Shown in pieces: positions 16,933 through 25,511 of a stretch of DNA of 38,307 nucleotides. The stretch is from assembly GCA_021648285.1 (NCBI GenBank), contig JAKITC010000015.1, positions 1 through 38,307 of the forward strand, given 5' to 3'. Numbering within the stretch: the first letter of the stretch is position 1; each line of letters starts with the position of its first letter. This stretch comes from Sulfurimonas sp. (GTDB lineage Bacteria > Campylobacterota > Campylobacteria > Campylobacterales > Sulfurimonadaceae). The notes under the pieces were generated by a model, which was not told where the DNA came from, searched no databases, and saw only the letters and a list, made by a program, of their open reading frames with translations. A program made the translations under genes and the position numbers.

Positions 16933-18233
16933 TCAATTCCTTCTACAGATATTGAAAACATACTCATATCAAACTCTGGTTTAGTTTTGATAATTTTTCT
17001 ATATATCAACACTGGTGCTATGACATTGTACTCTAAAATTATCATACTTATAATAAATGTAATCGCAAAAAGTGGTAAAACAGATGGTATAAAAAATGAT
17101 ATTATAAAGCCAACTAAGGAAATTAGAAAAAGTATAAATTGAGTTTTTGCCAACCTTTTATCTATCATCTCATTCATTGTCGGGATTGACATGTAGCCTT
17201 TTGCGTTAAGGTGAAACCAAACAAGAAAAGGAACTATTTTGTAAAGCATTCCAGACATTATGGAAAACATAAATCCGCCACCTATCAAGATAGAAACTAT
17301 AACAATATACTCTCCATCATAAAAATCATTTATTGCCCAAGCAAATGCACCTAAAGTCATAAACACAGCTGCACTTCTCCAGTACCAAACTGTTACATCA
17401 CTAATAGGACGACGGCGTCTATTTAATTTTAAAAATACTGTTGTAGCAAATGCCCAAAAAAACAGTGCTACCCATATTTTCGCTACTGTAGAGTAAGAGT
17501 CTAAAAATATATTTAGGATTAACCACAGGACTAAACCAAAAGAGATGAGCCAAACAACTTTTTGCTTACAAAACGGTTTAAATCTTGGTGCTACATAAAA
17601 CATCGGCAATACATGAAATGATATGCCGATAATCAAAATACCGGCGAAACCAAAGACAGCCCATACACTATGAATATTGGCAAAGAGTGAGTGCAAAGAT
17701 GAGAACTTACCAACACCGTATGATGCAAGCAAGTGCATTCCCATCAAGACTATGATAAAAGCAAAAACCAAACTTGTCATTATTGCTCGTACGCTAGCTG
17801 TGACATGTACAACTTTTTTCAGACTTACAAGCATTGGGATAATCATCCCTAAAAATCCAATGCCTAAAAATAGTGATGAAGCAAAAATTAGTTTTGAGTA
17901 GTCTTGGAAGAGACCAATAATCATAAAGAGTGTACCAAACAGCAAAAAGACATGTGCAATTTTAGCAAACAAATCTACCTTTGGTACTCTTACTCCAGCC
18001 AAAACCGGTAACATCTGAGTCAATGCACCAAGCATTACAAAACTTAAAAAACCAATAGTTATAGCATGTGTTATTGCAATTGATTCTACAGAATACCTGC
18101 TGCTAAGAACTGATGCATCGCTTAGCAAAATTAAAAATCCAGCGATAATTCCAAAAAGAGGTGCCGTTAAAAAAAATCTGATTGGTGCTGATATTGGTGG
18201 CGCTTGCTCTGCCGATAATCCATTTAAATCCAT
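16929..18233 (-). CDS. Polytopic membrane protein resembling heme-copper oxidase subunit I / NnrS
   Basis: 434 aa with about twelve hydrophobic segments. Histidines lie in membrane helices at ITHAITIGFLSFVMLGALTQ, SLHSLFANIHSVW, ISFHVLPMF and WFHLNAKG. This spacing resembles single-subunit oxidase-like or NnrS-like proteins, which bind heme and are linked to nitric-oxide tolerance in other bacteria. I cannot assign a specific family. The gene follows the hemerythrin by 16 nt and overlaps aroK by 4 nt. Hemerythrin and NnrS-type genes often occur together, which supports a gas-binding or stress role. Confidence 0.6.
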   Translation of the reverse strand: MDLNGLSAEQAPPISAPIRFFLTAPLFGIIAGFLILLSDASVLSSRYSVESIAITHAITIGFLSFVMLGALTQMLPVLAGVRVPKVDLFAKIAHVFLLFGTLFMIIGLFQDYSKLIFASSLFLGIGFLGMIIPMLVSLKKVVHVTASVRAIMTSLVFAFIIVLMGMHLLASYGVGKFSSLHSLFANIHSVWAVFGFAGILIIGISFHVLPMFYVAPRFKPFCKQKVVWLISFGLVLWLILNIFLDSYSTVAKIWVALFFWAFATTVFLKLNRRRRPISDVTVWYWRSAAVFMTLGAFAWAINDFYDGEYIVIVSILIGGGFMFSIMSGMLYKIVPFLVWFHLNAKGYMSIPTMNEMIDKRLAKTQFILFLISLVGFIISFFIPSVLPLFAITFIISMIILEYNVIAPVLIYRKIIKTKPEFDMSMFSISVEGIE

Positions 18234-18249
18234 AATAGAACGCTAGTAT

Positions 18250-18690
18250 TTACTCAACAATCATTGATTGCATCATATCAACAATACGCTCAGATTCTGC
18301 ACTTAGGTGTTGCTGGGCCATAGTATAGAGCATTTGCTCCTCTTTCATGTTGTGCTGTTGCATTAAAATCATAAGTGTTTCACTATTTCCAAAAAATTTA
18401 TCTTTATCTTTAGCCTCGATTGCAGCACCCATCTCTTTTACTAAATTTCTCATCTGAATATGCTCATGTCTCATCATTGCTGTTGGACCTTCAGTCATTC
18501 CAGTCTTTTGCTCAAATTCTAAGAACATTACACGCTCTTCCATTTGAAAATGTCTTTCCGTTTCACCTGCAAACAGATCATAAGACTCTTTAGCACTATT
18601 TATATCTTTTGCTACTGCATCTTCCATACTTGCAAACAGCTCGTCACAACGGCTGTGATCTGCACTTAAATACTCTTTTATTGTACTCAT
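18250..18690 (-). CDS. Hemerythrin HHE-domain protein
   Basis: 146 aa, a single four-helix bundle. The likely di-iron ligands are His12, His47 with Glu51 (HFQMEE), His75 or His77 (RHEHIQM) and His113 with Glu117 (QQHNMKEEQM), the HHE/YtfE-like pattern. Such proteins bind O2 or NO, or repair iron-sulfur clusters; which applies here is not shown. There is no signal peptide, so it is cytoplasmic. AAAGG precedes the ATG by about 8 nt. It is first in the five-gene chain, and two inverted repeats lie in its upstream region. Confidence 0.88.
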   Translation of the reverse strand: MSTIKEYLSADHSRCDELFASMEDAVAKDINSAKESYDLFAGETERHFQMEERVMFLEFEQKTGMTEGPTAMMRHEHIQMRNLVKEMGAAIEAKDKDKFFGNSETLMILMQQHNMKEEQMLYTMAQQHLSAESERIVDMMQSMIVE

Positions 18691-18752
18691 AATTTATACC
18701 TTTTATTAATAATTGTTGCAATTATATACAAAACTTATAAACCTTGGATTAT

Positions 18753-18775
18753 TACATGTCAAGTATTTACATGTA
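18753..18775. promoter_or_regulatory. Inverted repeat upstream of the hemerythrin gene
   Basis: TACATGT (18753-18759) and ACATGTA (18769-18775) are perfect inverted arms with a 9-bp spacer, 63 bp before the hemerythrin ATG. Each arm contains the palindrome ACATGT. It could be an operator for a stress regulator; no known consensus fits. Confidence 0.3.
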
Positions 18776-18794
18776 GTTATGTTAAATGGTATTT

Positions 18795-18828
18795 AAAATT
18801 GGAGGTGTAAACTTAAATCTCCAATTTT
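18795..18828. terminator. Long perfect inverted repeat upstream of the Fic remnant
   Basis: AAAATTGGAG (18795-18804) and CTCCAATTTT (18819-18828) are perfect 10-bp inverted arms with a 14-nt loop. A T4 end on one side and an A4 on the other fit a bidirectional terminator, or the edge of a former mobile unit. It separates the hemerythrin promoter from the pseudogene. Confidence 0.4.
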
Positions 18829-18873
18829 AGAGAGTTTCTAACTGGTTCGTATAAAAAATAGACTCTGGGTTGC

Positions 18874-19144
18874 ATGATGATTGATAGCACGAAGCCTATC
18901 AATGATGCAACACCACTAGATGATATTTCTGGATTAAAGCTATCCTCTTCAAAACGGCAATGGAAGATGGTCTAGAGTGCTGGCAAATATTTATCTCAGA
19001 CAAAACGGCTTAATGCCAGTTCGATGGCAAGAAGATTTACTGGCAAAAGAGAACTCTAAAAGAGGTGATTACATTAAAGCCCTAAAAAAAGCTGATAATG
19101 GTGACTATGCAGATTTAATACAGATGCATACAATTACCTATTAA
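18874..19144 (+). pseudogene. Internally deleted Fic-family gene (mobile mystery protein B)
   Basis: The left part opens at ATGATG (18874) and reads MIDSTKPINDATPLDDISGL, the typical start of mobile mystery protein B. About 25 codons in, the frame breaks; the reading then continues in another frame from 18953 with NGNGRWSRVLANIYL, part of the Fic active-site loop (normally HxFxxGNGR), through to the stop at 19142. The central Fic domain, including the catalytic histidine, is missing, so the gene is dead. Just before the start, 11 codons (18842-18877) ending LWVA and overlapping the ATG by ATGA could be the tail of mobile mystery protein A, its usual HTH partner. The A/B pair is typically found in accessory islands. 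Confidence 0.72.
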
Positions 19145-19245
19145 CAAAACAAATTTAAAGTAGGATTTATTTTACAAGTTATCGTGTTTAATGATACTGT
19201 TAAGATTAAAAAAGTAAACTTCCTATTAAAAAAAGAGATTAAACA

Positions 19246-19974
19246 ATGGCTGGACTGATACTTTTTACATTAATAGCAGCTTATATTATTTTATCAATTA
19301 TTGTTATCTCTAAGGTTTATAAAAAAACCAAAAAGATTAAAAATATATTTATTGCCCTGCTGATAATGACACTAATACCTACCGGTGATGTTATAGTTGG
19401 ATATCCAATATACAAATACTTATCTTCTAAAAAAGCAGGAGTACATGTATATGAGACTGTAAATGATGTTAAAGGTTTTTATGTTGGTCAAAAGAGTAAT
19501 GCATCTGAACCTCACCAGCCATACAAATGGTATAAATTTATTGACTATAAAGAGAAAGAGAGCGGTAAATATTATAGAAGCTATTGGCTAACCAACAATA
19601 CTTCAAAGCTATGCATATCTCCTGTTGATAAAGCCAGCAGGTATAACAAAGCCTTTGCAGAGGGCAGATGTATCGCTAAAGAGGAAATAAGTGAAAATGA
19701 GCTTAGTCGCTGGAAAGTTGTTGAAGAGCATATCAACCATAAAGTAATCCCTCTTGTACACATAAGAAAAGTAACTACAATGCAAATAATAGACAGAGAG
19801 ACAAACACTGTTATGGGTCAAACTGATGACTATATCTACGGACAAGGTTGGCTGCTGGGAGTTATCTCTTGGGTTGGAACAGGCAGCAGGAATTGGACCT
19901 CTTATCTGGGACATGATTTTTATCATAAGCGTGAATTATTACAAAGAACATTAACCCCGATTGAAGAAAAATAG
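19246..19974 (+). CDS. Membrane protein of unknown function
   Basis: 242 aa. Residues 1-22 and about 33-52 are hydrophobic, giving two N-terminal membrane helices; the remaining 190 residues are soluble, with alternating strands and many aromatic residues. Notable pieces are a Lys/Arg-rich cytoplasmic loop (KVYKKTKKIKN), KSNASEPHQPYKWYKF, and IIDRETNTVMGQTDDYIYGQGWL. Two cysteines are present (about positions 125 and 142). No family is recognised. It lies directly after the Fic remnant, preceded by AAAGAG, and about 90 bp before ctpA, so it may belong to the same accessory insertion. The function is unknown. Confidence 0.6.
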   Translation: MAGLILFTLIAAYIILSIIVISKVYKKTKKIKNIFIALLIMTLIPTGDVIVGYPIYKYLSSKKAGVHVYETVNDVKGFYVGQKSNASEPHQPYKWYKFIDYKEKESGKYYRSYWLTNNTSKLCISPVDKASRYNKAFAEGRCIAKEEISENELSRWKVVEEHINHKVIPLVHIRKVTTMQIIDRETNTVMGQTDDYIYGQGWLLGVISWVGTGSRNWTSYLGHDFYHKRELLQRTLTPIEEK

Positions 19975-20018
19975 ATATAAGCCTATCGCTTAACATTGTT
20001 ATTTAAACAGCTTTTTAC

Positions 20019-20024
20019 TATAAT
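20019..20024 (+). promoter_or_regulatory. Candidate -10 box for ctpA
   Basis: TATAAT preceded by a run of T (CTTTTTAC), 41 nt before the ctpA ATG. The upstream AT-rich tract replaces a -35, as is usual in Campylobacterota. Confidence 0.45.
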
Positions 20025-20064
20025 ATCCTTTTTAACATACTATCAAACAAATTCAGGAAAAATT

Positions 20065-21381
20065 ATGAAAAACAAAAAGTTTATTACTCTCGGTTTTGCT
20101 TCTGTTGCAGTTGCATTAACTCTCTTCTTCTCTACAAATGTTTTAGCATCTGCTAAAGAGACTAAAACAAACAGCGAAGCTACTAGACTTGAAGCCTTGG
20201 CAAAATTTACAAAAGTAATTAGTATCGTTGAGCAATACAATGTAGACGAGGTGACTATTGAAGAACTAATGGATAAGGCTCTTGAAGGAATGATGGGCAA
20301 TCTTGATGCTCACTCTAGCTACCTCAAACAAAAAGATTTTAAAAATTTAAAAGTTCAAACAGATGGTGAATTTGGTGGCTTAGGAATTACTGTTGGCATA
20401 AGAGACGGGGCACTTACAGTAATCGCTCCTATTGAAGGAACTCCAGCTGATAAAGCCGGATTAAAATCTAGTGATATCATTCTTAAAATCAACGAAAAAT
20501 CTACTCTAAATATGACTATTGATGAAGCAGTTTCCCTAATGCGTGGAAAAGTTGGCGAGCCTATTGAAATAACTATAGTTAGAGAAGGAGAAGCAAAACC
20601 TCTTAAAATCAAAATAATCAGAGGAATAATAACAATTGAATCGGTTTATGCTAAATCAATTGGAAATGATATTCAGTACATAAGAGTTACTAGTTTTGAC
20701 AAAAAAGTCGTAGCTGATGTAGCCAAAGCCATTAATAAAAGAAGATCTGTTACTAAAGGTATTGTTCTTGATTTAAGAAACAATCCTGGTGGTTTGCTTG
20801 ATCAAGCTGTTGGACTTGTTGATATATTTGTTGACAAGGGAGATATAGTTTCACAAAAAGGCAGAAAAAAATCTGACAATGAGGTCTACACCGCTAAAAG
20901 TGAAAATACTTTAACCAAAGTACCTTTGGTTGTTTTAGTAAATGGAGGAAGTGCAAGTGCTTCTGAGATTGTAAGTGGATCACTGCAAGATCATAAACGC
21001 GGCATAATAGTTGGTCAAAATACATTTGGAAAGGGGAGCGTACAGGTTGTACTTCCAATAACAAATGATGAAGCTATTAAACTGACTATTGCAAGGTACT
21101 ACCTTCCAAGCGGAAGAACAATCCAGGCAGTAGGTGTTAAACCAGACATAGATGTTCTCCCAGGTTTAGTCCCGACTAAAAAAAATGAATATGCTATTAA
21201 AGAGGCTGACTTAAAGAAGCACTTGGAAGAAGAGTTAGAAAAAGTTGATGGTAATGGTGAAGAGAATAAAGAAAGCAAAAAAGACTCAAAACACATCATC
21301 ACCGAGGAGATGATGAATAAAGATATACAGCTTAAAGTAGGCGTTGATATCATAAAAGCACTAATAATAGTAAAAGGATAA
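20065..21381 (+). CDS. ctpA: Carboxy-terminal processing protease (S41 family)
   Basis: 438 aa from the ATG at 20065, which follows AGGAAAAATT; an upstream in-frame start at 19996 would cover the promoter and is rejected. Residues 1-30 form a signal peptide ending near NVLASA. A PDZ domain follows (GGLGITVGIRDGALTVIAPIEG), then the S41 protease core: IVLDLRNNPGGLLDQAVG, NGGSASASEIVSG with the nucleophile Ser, and QNTFGKGSVQ with the general-base Lys. The C-terminal extension is charged and low-complexity. It trims periplasmic proteins and contributes to envelope quality control. purC follows after 6 nt, a close but functionally unrelated neighbour. Confidence 0.94.
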   Translation: MKNKKFITLGFASVAVALTLFFSTNVLASAKETKTNSEATRLEALAKFTKVISIVEQYNVDEVTIEELMDKALEGMMGNLDAHSSYLKQKDFKNLKVQTDGEFGGLGITVGIRDGALTVIAPIEGTPADKAGLKSSDIILKINEKSTLNMTIDEAVSLMRGKVGEPIEITIVREGEAKPLKIKIIRGIITIESVYAKSIGNDIQYIRVTSFDKKVVADVAKAINKRRSVTKGIVLDLRNNPGGLLDQAVGLVDIFVDKGDIVSQKGRKKSDNEVYTAKSENTLTKVPLVVLVNGGSASASEIVSGSLQDHKRGIIVGQNTFGKGSVQVVLPITNDEAIKLTIARYYLPSGRTIQAVGVKPDIDVLPGLVPTKKNEYAIKEADLKKHLEEELEKVDGNGEENKESKKDSKHIITEEMMNKDIQLKVGVDIIKALIIVKG

Positions 21382-21387
21382 TAAAAT

Positions 21388-22101
21388 ATGGAAAAAAGAG
21401 AACTACTTTATGAAGGTAAAGCTAAAAGACTATTCTTAACAGATGACGAAAACTTGCTTATATCAGAGTTCAAAGATGATTTAACTGCATTTAATGGTGA
21501 AAAGAAATCCAGTGAAGCTGGTAAAGGCGTACTTAACAATAAAATCTCAACTGAACTGTTTAAACTACTAGAAGCTAACGGAATACCGACTCACTTTGTT
21601 AAAATGCTAGATGATAACCACATGTTACACACTAAAGTAGATGTAATTTTAATAGAAGTAATAGTTCGCAATATTGCAACTGGTAGTCTTACTCGTAACC
21701 TAGGTATTGAAGATGGAAAAGTTCTTCCTTTTACCCTAGTTGAATTTGATTATAAAGATGATGATTTGGGTGACCCTAAACTTAATGACCAACATGCACT
21801 GATTTTAGAGCTTGTAGAGCATCAAGATGAGCTAGACAAACTTCGTAGAATGGCTAGACAAGTCAATGACATCTTAAAACCATACTTTGCAGAGAAGGGT
21901 CTTAACCTTGTTGATTTTAAACTGGAGTTTGGAAAAGACTCTAACGGAAATATCATCTTAGTTGATGAAATTTCTCCAGACAACTGTCGTTTTTGGGATA
22001 TGGAGAGTGGCGAGAAGATGGATAAAGATAGATTCCGTCAAGGTCTTGGCGGATTAACGGTTGCCTATGAACAAGTTTTAAACCGTATACTAAACAAGTA
22101 G
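21388..22101 (+). CDS. purC: Phosphoribosylaminoimidazole-succinocarboxamide synthase
   Basis: 237 aa, normal for PurC. It joins aspartate to CAIR with ATP to give SAICAR in purine synthesis. Family stretches include [11 protein letters not shown] (ATP site), [29 protein letters not shown] and [14 protein letters not shown] near the C-terminus, with the SPD triad. AAAGGA precedes the ATG. It opens a purC-purS-purQ set, separated from purS by a structured 152-nt spacer. The stop codon lies inside a perfect 16-nt palindrome. Confidence 0.97.
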   Translation: MEKRELLYEGKAKRLFLTDDENLLISEFKDDLTAFNGEKKSSEAGKGVLNNKISTELFKLLEANGIPTHFVKMLDDNHMLHTKVDVILIEVIVRNIATGSLTRNLGIEDGKVLPFTLVEFDYKDDDLGDPKLNDQHALILELVEHQDELDKLRRMARQVNDILKPYFAEKGLNLVDFKLEFGKDSNGNIILVDEISPDNCRFWDMESGEKMDKDRFRQGLGGLTVAYEQVLNRILNK

Positions 22102-22222
22102 CACTAGTGCTACGAGCTTGACGCTAAGTCAAACTTAGTGTTAACGCTAAGTAGCGGAATCAGCGTGCCCCCTTGTGGGTATACTTCTGATACCGTGATA
22201 ATAGATGAAGGGTTCTCTTCAT
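22098..22222 (+). promoter_or_regulatory. Structured RNA spacer between purC and purS
   Basis: The transcript carries several stems. A 16-nt perfect palindrome spans the purC stop (22098-22113). ACGCTAAGT (22121-22129) can pair with ACTTAGTGT (22133-22141, loop CAA), which can instead pair with a second copy of ACGCTAAGT at 22144-22152. The second copy can also pair through ACGCT with AGCGT at 22162-22166. GGTAT/ATACC close at 22178-22194, and ATGAAG/CTTCAT at 22205-22222, followed by four T. The mutually exclusive stems suggest attenuation or a purine-dependent switch, although the known purine riboswitch core is not recognisable. Otherwise it could be a degraded repeat. Confidence 0.4.
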
Positions 22223-22253
22223 TTTATGAAATAAAATTAAGGAATAGTAATAA

Positions 22254-22493
22254 ATGAAAGCAATAGTAAATGTGTCTCTAAAAGCGGGTGTATTAGATTC
22301 TCAAGGTAAAGCTGTACACCATGCACTAGACTCTCTGCACTTTAATGGTGTAAGTGACGTTCGTGTTGGTAAACAGATAATTTTAAAATTAGATGAGACT
22401 GATAACACAAAAGCAATGGCTGATGTTACAAAAATGTGTGAAGAGCTACTTGCTAACACTGTTATTGAAGATTACGAGATTGAGCTAGTATGA
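22254..22493 (+). CDS. purS: Phosphoribosylformylglycinamidine synthase subunit PurS
   Basis: 79 aa, the usual PurS size. It is the small structural subunit of the three-part FGAM synthase and bridges PurQ and PurL. The sequence VNVSLKAGVLDSQGKAVHHALDSL and the ending IEDYEIEL are typical. AAGGA lies 9 nt before the ATG. purQ follows after 75 nt. purL is not in this window. Confidence 0.94.
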   Translation: MKAIVNVSLKAGVLDSQGKAVHHALDSLHFNGVSDVRVGKQIILKLDETDNTKAMADVTKMCEELLANTVIEDYEIELV

Positions 22494-22568
22494 AAAATCT
22501 TGTCAATGACAAAGCTTTCGTGAGAGGAATTTTTAAAGGAATTCACTTCCTTGAAAAAGGAGATAAAA

Positions 22569-23246
22569 ATGACTAAAGTCACTATTTTACAGTTTCCCGG
22601 TACTAACTGCGAGTATGATACTCAACACGCATTTGAAGAATTAGGTGCACAAACTGAGATTGTATGGCATAAATCAGAGTCAATTCCAGGCGATACTAGC
22701 TTACTAGTTGTTGCTGGTGGTTTCTCTTATGGAGATTATCTAAGAAGCGGAGCTATCGCTAAATTTTCTCCTGTGATGAAAGCAGTATCTGAGTATGCTA
22801 ATAATGGTGGAAAAGTTTTAGGTATCTGTAACGGTTTTCAGGTTTTAACTGAAGCCGGTCTACTTCCAGGTGCACTTAAGAGAAATGACGGCCTTCACTT
22901 TATATCAAAACATCATAATTTAAAAGTTATTGATAATGATAATATCTTTTTAGAAAAACTATCTAACAACGATGTAGTAAACATTCCTATTGCTCATCAC
23001 GATGGAAACTATTATATTGACCAAGATAGACTAAAAGATTTATATGATAACAATCAAGTTCTTCTGAAATATACTGATGAGAACGGTGATGATAAAAATC
23101 CAAATGGCAGTGTTGATTCTATCGCTGGAATTTGTAACAAAGAGAAAAATATTTTTGGTCTTATGCCTCACCCTGAACGTGCAATGGAGACTATTTTAGG
23201 AAGTGATGATGGCATTAAAATGTTGCAAGGGTTTTTAGAAGCGTGA
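22569..23246 (+). CDS. purQ: Phosphoribosylformylglycinamidine synthase, glutaminase subunit PurQ
   Basis: 225 aa from the ATG at 22569, which follows AAAGGAGAT; an in-frame TTG at 22551 lies on the wrong side of that site. It is a class I glutamine amidotransferase that supplies ammonia for FGAM formation. GICNGFQVL carries the catalytic Cys, and the His/Glu pair is in GLMPHPERAM near the C-terminus. GGFSYGDYLRSGA is the oxyanion-region motif. The stop overlaps the next start as TGATG, so the downstream gene is probably translationally coupled. Confidence 0.96.
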   Translation: MTKVTILQFPGTNCEYDTQHAFEELGAQTEIVWHKSESIPGDTSLLVVAGGFSYGDYLRSGAIAKFSPVMKAVSEYANNGGKVLGICNGFQVLTEAGLLPGALKRNDGLHFISKHHNLKVIDNDNIFLEKLSNNDVVNIPIAHHDGNYYIDQDRLKDLYDNNQVLLKYTDENGDDKNPNGSVDSIAGICNKEKNIFGLMPHPERAMETILGSDDGIKMLQGFLEA

Positions 23247-24385
23247 TGCAACTATTATTAGTAGGGTTGTTTTTAGTTGCAACTCTTTTTGCAAATAATC
23301 CCAACACTTTAGACAGCAATAACTCTACTGATTTAAAAAACAATACCAAAAGTAGCCTTGAAAAAGAGGATACATCAAATCTACAAAAAGTTCTCTACCT
23401 AAGTTATAAAGAAACTCCAACAAGAGTAATCAAGGGTGGAATATTTAAAGTAACCATTAAATCTCTCTCTACAACTAATGATTTTACAGATATTGTATAT
23501 GAATTATCAAATTCACGAGGACTAAAGCTGCTAAGCGATTTTCCTGCGCGTGAAATAGACTCTAGATACTATTATGAAACTTTTTACTTTTTAGTAACTT
23601 CAACAAATGCTAGACTACCCGATTTCACGGCAGAACTTTTAAACTACAATAATAAACAATTCAAAAAAACTCTTCTCGAGGGCAATAAACTTAATGTTGT
23701 AGAATTAAACCCAAAAAAGAACTTTTCAAATATTGTGGCAGAATCATTTTCACTTATTGATTATAAGACCACCAGCTATGACAGCACACATAATATAATT
23801 ATTTTTGCAGCAACTGCTACAAACTGTGATATTGCCTCTTTTAAGCTAAATAATATTTATAAGCAAGGGATTGAATCTATTGTCGAATCATACTTTGAAT
23901 CTAAAATCACTTACTATGCAATAGTAGATAAAAAGATGGAAAACTTGGCATTTTCATATTTTAATCTAAAGAACAACAAATTTGAACTTATAAACATTCC
24001 AATAGTGGTAGATGATGACAGCGTTACAACACAGAGCGATCTTAAACCAACAAATCAGTCTCGAGAGAGGCTAAAAATGACAGTTGCTGGTGCAGTAGCA
24101 CTGGTTGGATTTTTAATAATTTTATGGAGAAAAAAATATATCTATCTTATTCTTATTATTTTTCCACTTGCTTATATTATTTATATTGGTGTTCCATCAA
24201 AAGAGGTATGTATAAAACAAAACAGCGATATACATCTGCTTCCTGTCATAAATGGAACTATATTCGAAACAACCTTTGAAACTTACTACTTGCAAAAAGA
24301 AGGTAAAGCAAAAAATTGGACAAAAGTGCAGCTAAAAAATAAAAAGATAGGATGGGTAAAAGATGAAGATATTTGCTCACGTTAG
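23246..24385 (+). CDS. Membrane protein with exported N-terminal domain and SH3-like C-terminus
   Basis: 379 aa. Residues 1-17 (MQLLLVGLFLVATLFAN) form a signal peptide. About 250 residues of beta-rich periplasmic sequence follow, then two membrane helices close together (about 273-290 and 296-315). The last 55 residues (SDIHLLPVINGTIFE ... KKIGWVKDEDIC) resemble a bacterial SH3 domain, which typically binds cell wall or proteins. The layout recalls BatD-like proteins but the match is not convincing. The start is the ATG at 23246, overlapping the purQ stop by one base; a GTG one codon upstream is also possible. The end overlaps plsC by 23 nt. The function is unknown, with an envelope role inferred. 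Confidence 0.6.
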   Translation: MQLLLVGLFLVATLFANNPNTLDSNNSTDLKNNTKSSLEKEDTSNLQKVLYLSYKETPTRVIKGGIFKVTIKSLSTTNDFTDIVYELSNSRGLKLLSDFPAREIDSRYYYETFYFLVTSTNARLPDFTAELLNYNNKQFKKTLLEGNKLNVVELNPKKNFSNIVAESFSLIDYKTTSYDSTHNIIIFAATATNCDIASFKLNNIYKQGIESIVESYFESKITYYAIVDKKMENLAFSYFNLKNNKFELINIPIVVDDDSVTTQSDLKPTNQSRERLKMTVAGAVALVGFLIILWRKKYIYLILIIFPLAYIIYIGVPSKEVCIKQNSDIHLLPVINGTIFETTFETYYLQKEGKAKNWTKVQLKNKKIGWVKDEDICSR

Positions 24386-25061
24386 TTGGCTATTTGCAAC
24401 TATAATTATTTTTGCCTCTCTTGGGCTTATGATTATTACATTTAAATTACTCCCTAAACCATATAGTAGAAAATTATCTGCATGGATTATTAGAGTGAGT
24501 ACATTTTTTAGTGTTGAAATCCAAGGGAAAGAAGACCCGGAAGCTCAAATGTTTTTACTGAATCATCAAAGTGATTTAGATATAGCGATAATGGAAACTC
24601 TTACTAAAAAAGATCTTGCATGGGTTGCTAAAAAGGAACTATTTGAGATACCATTTTTTGGATATGCGCTAAAACTTTCACAGGACATAGCCGTTGAGAG
24701 AGAAAGCAAAATTGCACTTGTAAAACTTTTAAGAGATGCTAAAAGAGTAATAGATAAAAAAAGAGTTATAACCATGTTTCCAGAAGGGACTCGCTCTAGT
24801 AAAGGCAAAATGCTTCCTTTTAAAAGCGGTGCTAAAATGGTAGCAGACAAATATAAACTTCGAGTTCAGCCAATTGTATTGATGCAAACTGCAAAATACT
24901 ATAATGTAAAAAAGTTCTACTATAAACCTGGCCGAATAAAAGTGATATACTTAGACTCTTTTATAGCAGATAAAAGCAATGGTCAGTGGTTAAAAGATTT
25001 ACGAATAAAAATGCAAAAGGTGTATGACGATGAGTTGGCAAACAATCCTGGCCATAGGTAG
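24363..25061 (+). CDS. plsC: 1-acyl-sn-glycerol-3-phosphate acyltransferase
   Basis: 232 aa. It transfers an acyl chain to lysophosphatidic acid to make phosphatidic acid at the inner membrane. The N-terminal hydrophobic anchor (about 8-28) is followed by NHQSDLDI (the HX4D catalytic motif), then FPEGTRSSKGKMLPFKSGA and the PIV strand, the ordered motifs of the PlsC family. The length is typical. It overlaps the upstream gene by 23 nt and the crcB gene by 32 nt, so the three are one compact operon. Confidence 0.94.
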   Translation: MKIFAHVSWLFATIIIFASLGLMIITFKLLPKPYSRKLSAWIIRVSTFFSVEIQGKEDPEAQMFLLNHQSDLDIAIMETLTKKDLAWVAKKELFEIPFFGYALKLSQDIAVERESKIALVKLLRDAKRVIDKKRVITMFPEGTRSSKGKMLPFKSGAKMVADKYKLRVQPIVLMQTAKYYNVKKFYYKPGRIKVIYLDSFIADKSNGQWLKDLRIKMQKVYDDELANNPGHR

Positions 25062-25416
25062 TGGCGGTTTTATAGGAGCAGTCCTTCGTGCTTATTTTAA
25101 TGGCTTAATATCTCATAAACTACCACATGATCTACCATTTGGAACTCTTGGGGTAAATCTTATAGGTAGCTTTTTAATGGGTCTTTTGATAGCCTATTTT
25201 ATGTACACATCATTCTTTTCTTTGCATGCGAAATCATTTTTAAGTACTGGTGTGTTGGGTGCACTTACAACCTATTCAACTTTTGCAATTGAGAGTTTTT
25301 TACTTTTAGAAGGCGGACATATTTTACTTGCTCTTGCCAATATTACACTTAACGCTTTTGGAACTATTTTTATGGCTGGAAGTGGATTTTACCTGGTAAA
25401 ATATTTTATAAAATAG
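25030..25416 (+). CDS. crcB: Fluoride exporter CrcB/Fluc
   Basis: 128 aa from the ATG at 25030, 9 nt after AAAGG; the ATG at 25024 is too close to that site but cannot be excluded. Four membrane helices are present. GGFIGAVLRAYF, FGTLGVNLIGSFLMG and GALTTYSTFAIES are the Fluc signatures; the last contains the TTYSTF fluoride-track residues. Fluc dimers export F- passively. No fluoride riboswitch is visible, since the gene is inside the plsC coding end and depends on that transcript. Confidence 0.93.
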   Translation: MSWQTILAIGSGGFIGAVLRAYFNGLISHKLPHDLPFGTLGVNLIGSFLMGLLIAYFMYTSFFSLHAKSFLSTGVLGALTTYSTFAIESFLLLEGGHILLALANITLNAFGTIFMAGSGFYLVKYFIK

Positions 25417-25444
25417 CAATCCTGGTTAGATCATAATAATCTCA

Positions 25445-25504
25445 TCAGCACAACCATTTAGCTAACTTTAGGTCGTGTGTTATAAGCAGCATCCCATACT
25501 GAAT
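25445..25504 (-). pseudogene. ABC transporter ATPase C-terminal fragment
   Basis: On the minus strand twenty codons read QIQYGMLLITHDLKLAKWLC before a stop. LLITHDLKLAKWLC matches the switch (H-loop) histidine and the region just after it in ABC ATPases. Both Walker motifs are absent and the fragment begins after a stop, so only a scar remains. Confidence 0.5.
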
Positions 25505-25511
25505 CTGTCAA

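Noticed and set aside
22098..22222. Canonical purine or preQ1 riboswitch
   Set aside because: The conserved core sequences of these classes are not present; only a general switch-like layout is claimed.
25012..25030. Fluoride riboswitch for crcB
   Set aside because: The gene starts inside plsC and no free leader with a switch-like fold exists.
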